Part shown: positions 41,763 through 46,673 of the stretch, piece after piece
How positions within the stretch are numbered: the first letter of the stretch is position 1
Layout of the letters: the number at the start of each line of letters is the position of its first letter
NCBI GenBank assembly: GCA_946625675.1
Contig: CAMOTI010000099.1
Coordinates: 1 to 46,673 of the forward strand
Origin: an uncultured Prevotellaceae bacterium
GTDB lineage: Bacteria; Bacteroidota; Bacteroidia; Bacteroidales; Bacteroidaceae
Direction: 5' to 3'
Length of the DNA stretch: 46,673 nucleotides
The notes under the pieces: generated by a model
Told to the model about the DNA's origin: nothing
The model's database searches: none
Seen by the model: the letters and a program-made list of their open reading frames with translations, nothing else
Translations under genes and position numbers: made by a program

Positions 41763-41809
41763 CAAAAAAATTATAGAGGTATTAATAAAAAGACTAATCA
41801 AAGGATTTC

Positions 41810-43699
41810 ATGAGTAATTTTTCAACGAGAAAAAGCATCCTGCTGACGGCCTTCGCACTGAGCAGCATGACGATGTATGCCCAAAGCAACAAGGCAGACA
41901 CAACAAGGATAAGCGATGTGGTGGTGACCGGCACCCGCCATGCCGTCGACGTACGCCATCTCCCGTTCACGGTGAACGTGGTGGACCGCAAGACACTGAC
42001 TGAGAATGAGCAGCCAGCCATCCTCCCCACGCTCACTCAGCAGATTCCCGGCCTGTTCGTCACGGGACGCGGTGTGATGGGCTACGGCGTGAGCGGCGGC
42101 GCTGCCGGCGGCATCATGATGCGTGGCGTGAGTGGCGGCACGGGCCAGATGATGGTGCTCATCGACGGCCACCCCCAATATAACGGCATCTACGGCCACC
42201 CCATCGCCGACAGCTACCAGACGATGATGGCCGAGCGTGTGGAGGTGCTTCGCGGACCGGCATCGATGCTTTATGGCTCGAACGCGATGGGCGGCGTAAT
42301 CAATATCGTGACACGCGGCATGAAGCACGACGGCGTGGTGACCAACCTGAACGTTGGAGCCGGCAGCTATGGCACATTCCAGGCTGAGGCCGCCAACCAG
42401 CTGAAGAGCGGACGGTTCTCGTCCACCATCGCCGCCCAGTACAACCGAAGCGACAACCACCGCCAGCGCATGGGCTTTGAGCAGTACGGCGCCCATATGA
42501 AACTGGGATACGAGCTTTCGGAGCACTGGAACGCCTTCCTCGACGGCGAAGTGAACCACTTCAACGCCGAGCAACCCGGCAGCAAGACCAGCCCCTTGTT
42601 CAGCGCCAAGCAATGGATTACACGCGGGTCGGTATCGGCCGGCGTGGAAAACCACTACGAGAAGACAAGCGGCGGTCTGAGTGTCTACACCAACTTCGGC
42701 CGCCACAAGATAGACGACGGAACGGGCGACCTGTCGAAACCGACCGCCCGCTATTTCCGCTCGAAAGACAATCTGGCCGGCGTGTCGTGGTATCAGAGCG
42801 CACGCCTGTTTGCAGGCAACCGCACCACCGTGGGTATTGACTACCAGCATATCTATGGCCGTGCCTACTACACCTCGAAAGAGACTGGCAAGACCTTGGA
42901 GACGCCCAACAAGCAAAGCGGGAAATCCCACCGCAACGAAGTGGCCGGCTACGTGGACTTCCGCCAGGACCTCACGTCCTGGATGACCGTCGACGCAGGC
43001 ATCCGCGTCGACCACCACAACATCTCCGGCACGGAATGGATTCCGCAAGCGGGAGTGGTGTTCCGCCCTATGGAGAGCAGTGCGCTGAAAGCGATGGTGA
43101 GCAAAGGATTCAGAAATCCCACAATGCGGGAGATGTACCTCTATCCGCCGTCAAACACCGACCTGGAGCCTGAGCGGATGATGAACTACGAGCTGTCGTG
43201 GAAACATCAGGTCAGCCGCTTGAACTACGGACTCAACCTCTACTATCTGAAGGGCGACAACATGATCCAGACCCTGATGGGCGAGTCCGGACCTCGCAAC
43301 GTGAACACAGGCGAAATCGAGAACTACGGCCTGGAACTGGAAGGAAAATACCGCATCAACCGGCACTGGAGCGTCAACACCAACCACAGCTTCCTCCACA
43401 TGGAGAACAAAATTGTGGCTGCCCCGCAGTACAAGGGGTTCGTAGGCGGAAACTTCACTCAAGGAAAATGGAGCGTAGTGGCCGGCCTTCAGTACATCAA
43501 CGGTCTCTACACGGCCGTGGGGGAAAACGAGAAGAAGGAGGACTTCTGGCTTCTGAACACGACTGTGAACTACTCCGTCCTCGACAACCTCCGCTTCTGG
43601 GTGAAAGGGGAAAACCTGCTGGCTCAGCGGTATGAGATCAATGCCGGCTATCCGATGCCGAAAGCCACGTTCATGGGCGGCGTGAATTTCAGATTTTAA
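41810..43699 (+). CDS. TonB-dependent receptor
   Basis: A 629-residue outer-membrane active transporter. Signal peptide (about 1-24), TonB-box-like DVVVTGTR (about 35-42), plug domain (about 45-165; IMMRGVSGG and VEVLRGPASMLYGSNAMGGVINIVTRG pattern) and a 22-strand-type barrel ending in VNFRF, with a C-terminal Phe. It lacks the carboxypeptidase-like N-terminal domain of SusC proteins and is short, so it belongs to the classic siderophore, heme or cobalamin receptor group and not to the glycan SusC group. The ligand cannot be assigned; no binding-protein gene or riboswitch is adjacent. Confidence 0.9.
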   Translation: MSNFSTRKSILLTAFALSSMTMYAQSNKADTTRISDVVVTGTRHAVDVRHLPFTVNVVDRKTLTENEQPAILPTLTQQIPGLFVTGRGVMGYGVSGGAAGGIMMRGVSGGTGQMMVLIDGHPQYNGIYGHPIADSYQTMMAERVEVLRGPASMLYGSNAMGGVINIVTRGMKHDGVVTNLNVGAGSYGTFQAEAANQLKSGRFSSTIAAQYNRSDNHRQRMGFEQYGAHMKLGYELSEHWNAFLDGEVNHFNAEQPGSKTSPLFSAKQWITRGSVSAGVENHYEKTSGGLSVYTNFGRHKIDDGTGDLSKPTARYFRSKDNLAGVSWYQSARLFAGNRTTVGIDYQHIYGRAYYTSKETGKTLETPNKQSGKSHRNEVAGYVDFRQDLTSWMTVDAGIRVDHHNISGTEWIPQAGVVFRPMESSALKAMVSKGFRNPTMREMYLYPPSNTDLEPERMMNYELSWKHQVSRLNYGLNLYYLKGDNMIQTLMGESGPRNVNTGEIENYGLELEGKYRINRHWSVNTNHSFLHMENKIVAAPQYKGFVGGNFTQGKWSVVAGLQYINGLYTAVGENEKKEDFWLLNTTVNYSVLDNLRFWVKGENLLAQRYEINAGYPMPKATFMGGVNFRF

Positions 43700-43910
43700 G
43701 CACGGATTTCACGGAGTTTTACACTGACGGTATCTATAACTGATTATCTATCAGTACTTTTGTAGTTAAACGATAGAAAAGTGAAGATGTAGATTCTTTG
43801 AGCGATAAAAAAGTCGAAGATTTAACATTTTTAACTTTACGAAACCATAAAAAGCATAATAATATGCAGTTCTTGAGCAGTTAATATCTTTGAACGTTTC
43901 TGTTATTGTG

Positions 43911-43945
43911 AGGTAAAACTGCGATAGAATGTCGCAGTTTTACCT
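43911..43945 (-). terminator. Hairpin overlapping the stop of the AAA ATPase stub
   Basis: A perfect 14-base stem aggtaaaactgcga (43911-43924) / tcgcagttttacct (43932-43945) with a 7-base loop. It touches the stop codon of the truncated ATPase gene. The 211 bases between the TonB receptor stop and this hairpin hold no gene that I can see. Confidence 0.65.
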
Positions 43946-44280
43946 TAGAGTTCACCCATCATCACAATGGTTTCTAACCCATTGCCTTTTGTTCTTACAT
44001 TCTCTTGTGCAAACTCTTCGTCGAAAATGAATACAGAAGGCTTCTTTTCTTCTGGAATGACAGCATCAGAAGTGACAATATAAGGTACAGCCACTTCCCC
44101 CTCTTGTGGTTTAGAGTCCTTACCAACCAATTGTCGTATGGCTTTAGCAATGGAGGTTTTTCCACTACCGTTTCGTCCATATATAATACTCAAACACTGA
44201 TTTGAGTCAAATAAGTCAAGCCCTGAGGATGGTTCAAAATAGCCACCTTCAATCTGTATCTTTTTTAAATTCTCGAACAT
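43945..44280 (-). pseudogene. Truncated AAA_13-type ATPase, N-terminal stub
   Basis: Only the first 111 residues of an ATPase: an N-terminal strand, Walker A YGRNGSGKTSIAKA (about 34-47) and VFIFDEEFAQENV (about 83-95), the pattern of AAA_13/RloC-like proteins that normally exceed 600 residues. Walker B, the signature motif and the coiled coil are absent. The frame ends cleanly at MMGEL with TAA, at a hairpin, so the rest has been lost. It begins 17 bases after the DUF234 ATPase gene on the same strand. Intact relatives include anticodon nucleases and other defence ATPases. Confidence 0.7.
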
Positions 44281-44297
44281 AGCAAATCAATCGTTTT

Positions 44298-45728
44298 TTA
44301 TAGTTCGTACAAATCGTCCAGTTGTATTTCAGATTGAACGTCACCCCAATATTCATTCCGAGTTAGACCATCAGTGGTGACCATGATGGAATGAATGGCT
44401 TTCTTTGTGCCTGTTACAGACTGGAATACATTTCGTTTGCGGGTAAGTTCACTTGCATAATCGGAAGTGATGGTGTATGGATTCTTCGAGTATTTCATTT
44501 CGCATATATCAATTATTCCATCGCTCCGGTCTATAAGTAGGTCTATCTGAACTCCAGGCCTACCGATGTTCTCATCTGGCAAGCAACGCCATGCATATTC
44601 GTTTGTCAGTATTCCGCTGATACCAAGTTTCTTTTTAATCTGGTCAACATGCCATAGGCAAGTGCGCTCAAATGCTAAGCCACACCAAGTGTTATACTTC
44701 GGTGTTCCCAACATTGATCGCCAATAGTTTGAGCCTTGACGTACTCCGTCTATGTATTCATAATAGAATAATGTATAATGGTCTATTAGCTGGAAGATGT
44801 CCGATTTTGTCCGATACCCCATCATAGTGTAACTACGAATAAAGCCACACCACTCCAAATCTTTCAGAATGTCGGAAAATGCTCCATTGTCTTCAAATTT
44901 TCCTGCTGTCAACAACTCTTGTCGTGTCATGCCCATCTTTTTCTTGGCCAATAACTCAATAACGCGAACATATGGTTCTGGCTTTTTGAACAAAGAAGCA
45001 TATAGCATCTCAAACTCATCATGCAGCTCTCCGTTAGGCGAAAAAATCAGTCTGTCTATCTCGGCAGTTATGCTTGTTCCTTTTTGCAATAAACTCCAAT
45101 AATATGGTACACCGCCAAATATCATGTAGGCTTCCAGTATCTGTTTGCGGTTCAGCACAAGCCCTCGTGACTGAGCTAACTTTTCGCATAATCCCAAAGG
45201 GAATGGATTGAGGGATATACGATGATTCAAGCGATTGTGCAAACCACCTTTATTCTTAATGATTTTCTTGACCATCCATGAAGTACTGCTTCCGCATACC
45301 ACAAAAACAATATCTTTTCGTGCAGATGCCCATCCGTTCCAAAATGATTCCAACTCTGATAAAAAACCAGAACGTGGAGCATCCATCCATGGAAGCTCGT
45401 CAAGGAAAACAACTTTTTTGCCTTCAGGCAGACTCATAATAAATCGTTTGAGTTCACTAAAAGCATCGCCCCAGTTGGTTAGTTCCGGAGTATCTTTCTG
45501 CCCATGTTCTTTGAGGGCACGACGGAAGCGTACCAACTGCTTTCTTGCAGTCAAATTTGCAGCACCGGTAAATTGGAAGTCGAATCGGTTTTCAAAGGCT
45601 TCTCTGATTAGAAAAGTCTTGCCAACACGACGTCTGCCATAAACTGCAATAAACTGAGAATACTCTTCGTTATGAGCATTCTGTAATATTTGTTTTTCTT
45701 TTTCTCGACCAATCAACATGGCATCCAT
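44298..45728 (-). CDS. ATPase with DUF234-type PD-(D/E)xK C-terminal domain
   Basis: A 476-residue protein of the 'archaeal ATPase' family common in Bacteroidales. Walker A is YGRRRVGKTFL (about 29-39), Walker B KKVVFLDELPWMD, and a sensor-type VVCGSSTSW follows. A winged-helix region (about 265-325) precedes a C-terminal nuclease-like domain with IDLLIDRSDG and ICEMKYS, which is an Asp ... Glu-x-Lys core. It looks intact. An upstream start at 45749 is rejected because it overlaps the promoter -7 box; ATGs at 45728 or 45719 are both possible. Function is unknown; such genes are frequent in accessory regions. The segment is more AT-rich than the rest of the window, which suggests transfer. Confidence 0.8.
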   Translation of the reverse strand: MDAMLIGREKEKQILQNAHNEEYSQFIAVYGRRRVGKTFLIREAFENRFDFQFTGAANLTARKQLVRFRRALKEHGQKDTPELTNWGDAFSELKRFIMSLPEGKKVVFLDELPWMDAPRSGFLSELESFWNGWASARKDIVFVVCGSSTSWMVKKIIKNKGGLHNRLNHRISLNPFPLGLCEKLAQSRGLVLNRKQILEAYMIFGGVPYYWSLLQKGTSITAEIDRLIFSPNGELHDEFEMLYASLFKKPEPYVRVIELLAKKKMGMTRQELLTAGKFEDNGAFSDILKDLEWCGFIRSYTMMGYRTKSDIFQLIDHYTLFYYEYIDGVRQGSNYWRSMLGTPKYNTWCGLAFERTCLWHVDQIKKKLGISGILTNEYAWRCLPDENIGRPGVQIDLLIDRSDGIIDICEMKYSKNPYTITSDYASELTRKRNVFQSVTGTKKAIHSIMVTTDGLTRNEYWGDVQSEIQLDDLYEL

Positions 45729-45746
45729 TAATTTTGAATTTCGCCA

Positions 45747-45778
45747 CAAAGATAATACTTTTTTCGTGAGAAAACAAG
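45747..45778 (-). promoter_or_regulatory. Promoter of the DUF234-type ATPase gene
   Basis: On the minus strand CTTG (45778-45775) and TATCTTTG (45754-45747) are 20 bases apart, one mismatch from the full consensus. This fixes the gene start downstream, at 45728 or 45719. Bases 45779-45987 show nothing further. Confidence 0.55.
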
Positions 45779-45987
45779 CGGAAAGATAGAAAAAAGCAAA
45801 GATTCCGCTGATTTATTAACGAAATTCCACGTTGGCATGTGATTTTATGTTCAGTTGAATGTTATATGTTACCGAAATGTGCATAACTGGAGAGAAAGAA
45901 GGTTGGATTCGATAAAATTTGCGACTCCACAAGACTAATGGAATAATAATTGAAGTTTTATAACAGGTGAAACCATGTATAACAATT

Positions 45988-46024
45988 CGGGCGGAAACTT
46001 GCAAAATATCGCAGTTTCCGCCCG
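45988..46024 (-). terminator. Hairpin after the Res remnant
   Basis: A 12-base stem cgggcggaaact (45988-45999) / agtttccgcccg (46013-46024) with a 13-base loop. It is 30 bases past the stop of the restriction-enzyme remnant. No T tract of strength follows on either strand. Confidence 0.65.
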
Positions 46025-46054
46025 AGATAATTATAATAGAATTGAGTCAAATTC

Positions 46055-46444
46055 TTATGGCTTGGTTATAATATCCCACAACTCATCGTAGTTCTTTACC
46101 ACATCGTATGTGACATGGCTGTCAGAGATTGTGGCGAAGTGGCGACTTGCACATTCTATCTTCACACATTCTGCTCGACGATAATCTTTTAGGCTATCTT
46201 TGTCGTAGCCTTTCGTTTCAGCCACGAAGTAGATGTGCTTAATGTTGTTTCTCTCATGGAATACCACGGCCCACTCTGGATTATAGTGACCGACAGACGT
46301 ATTGATATAGAAGCCATTGGGAAGTTTCGTATAGACAGCAACCTCATTACGCGATTCCAACTGATTAGAGAAATCCATCTCAGTGCCTTTTGAGTCAACT
46401 ACCACAAGGTTATAGAGAGACTTGTGCGACTTCAAGGCATTCAC
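46055..46444 (-). pseudogene. Type III restriction (Res) subunit, C-terminal remnant
   Basis: About 130 residues matching the C-terminal nuclease domain of type III restriction enzymes: YNPEWAVVF (about 73-81) and IYFVAETKG (about 91-99), the PD-(D/E)xK core, followed by ECVKIECASRHF. The usual Asp of NPDWA is Glu here. The helicase part is missing: one codon before the GTG at 46444 is a TAG, and ten codons further up is a TAA. The remnant is therefore not expressed as a full enzyme. No Mod methylase gene is recognisable in the window. Confidence 0.7.
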
Positions 46445-46597
46445 ACCCTAGCGACCTTTCAGAGCCGATGCTTCTGTTTATTCATGTAAATCACACAGGT
46501 TCCATATTTATCCATTCGCTTTGCTCATCGGTAATTAAATGTTTTGTCTTTAACAACAACCAGCCACGGCCTTAGACCGATGCTATGATTACCACAT

Positions 46598-46672
46598 TCA
46601 GCTTCTATACTGCCTCAAAAACTCTATCACAGCCTCATGCTGCCGCTGTTGCTGCACCATCCACTCGTTATA
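46598..46672 (-). CDS. C-terminal end of an ORF running off the window
   Basis: 24 codons ending YNEWMVQQQRQHEAVIEFLR plus four residues and TGA, on the minus strand, open to the window edge. The end is Gln-rich and probably helical. Too short to identify. Between it and the Res remnant (46445-46597) I see no gene, only scattered short frames. Confidence 0.4.
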   Translation of the reverse strand, partial: YNEWMVQQQRQHEAVIEFLRQYRS

Positions 46673-46673
46673 C

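Larger units (their letters stand above)
41494..41809. other. Divergent intergenic region
   Basis: 316 AT-rich bases between the divergent DUF362 fusion and TonB-receptor genes. It holds a minus-strand -7 element at 41520-41527 and a plus-strand one at 41755-41762. I see no cobalamin or other riboswitch and no inverted repeat long enough for an operator to be claimed. Confidence 0.5.

Noticed and set aside
41494-41809. Cobalamin riboswitch before the TonB receptor
   Set aside because: No B12-box-like sequence and no suitable helices were found in the leader.
45816-46004. 62-codon minus-strand frame in the right-end gap
   Set aside because: AT-rich random-looking translation with no start context and no motif; it ends within the hairpin.

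Overview
The window looks like chromosomal DNA from a Bacteroidales bacterium, most likely Prevotella or a close relative (Prevotellaceae). The reasons are promoters of the TTTG / TAnnTTTG type instead of -35/-10 boxes, start codons without clear Shine-Dalgarno sequences, the lineage-typical families UpxY, DUF4468, DUF3256, putative porin and DMP19, a class III fructose-1,6-bisphosphatase, and dockerin-like repeats in secreted enzymes. Genus is an inference; no rRNA or tRNA gene is present to anchor it.

Layout. 1-5.6 kb: envelope genes (HAD-type lipoprotein phosphatase, secreted esterase, DUF4468 protein, small membrane protein, putative porin). 5.7-13.9 kb: a same-strand nucleotide-sugar cluster (rfbD, nucleotide-sugar dehydrogenase, rfbB, UpxY antiterminator, uronate-kinase-like GHMP kinase, small nucleotidyltransferase, UDP-glucuronate 4-epimerase, mannose-6-phosphate isomerase). 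14.1-32.2 kb: mostly housekeeping on the plus strand (rpsA, an ECF sigma / membrane regulator / Spy-like module, fbp, DMP19, smpB, metH, DUF3256, SemiSWEET, fba), then a secreted dockerin-bearing nuclease and a CobW GTPase with a long His/Asp tract; one lipoprotein gene here is on the minus strand. 32.4-41.5 kb: a minus-strand surface and carbohydrate block (Cthe_2159-type lipoprotein, GH26 with dockerin, GH2, beta-propeller/DUF362 fusion). 41.8-43.7 kb: a TonB-dependent receptor. 43.9 kb to the right edge: a decayed accessory zone with an AAA ATPase stub, an intact DUF234-type ATPase, a type III restriction (Res) C-terminal remnant and an edge-truncated ORF.

How genes fit together. The dehydrogenase plus the epimerase can make UDP-glucuronate and UDP-galacturonate from UDP-glucose. 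The kinase, which from memory resembles plant galacturonokinase more than GalK, together with the adjacent nucleotidyltransferase would add a salvage route from free uronic acid to the same UDP-sugars. The GH26 and GH2 enzymes suggest mannan-type or galactoside breakdown, but no SusC/SusD pair is present.

The most unusual signals are non-coding. Two intergenic copies of a structured element (upstream of fbp and of metH) share identical junction sequences while their helices differ by compensatory changes. A GAAGACGAG-rich dispersed repeat lies in the leader of four genes, in the same orientation relative to the downstream gene each time. Heptamer tandem repeats begin at or a few bases after the stop codons of three genes.
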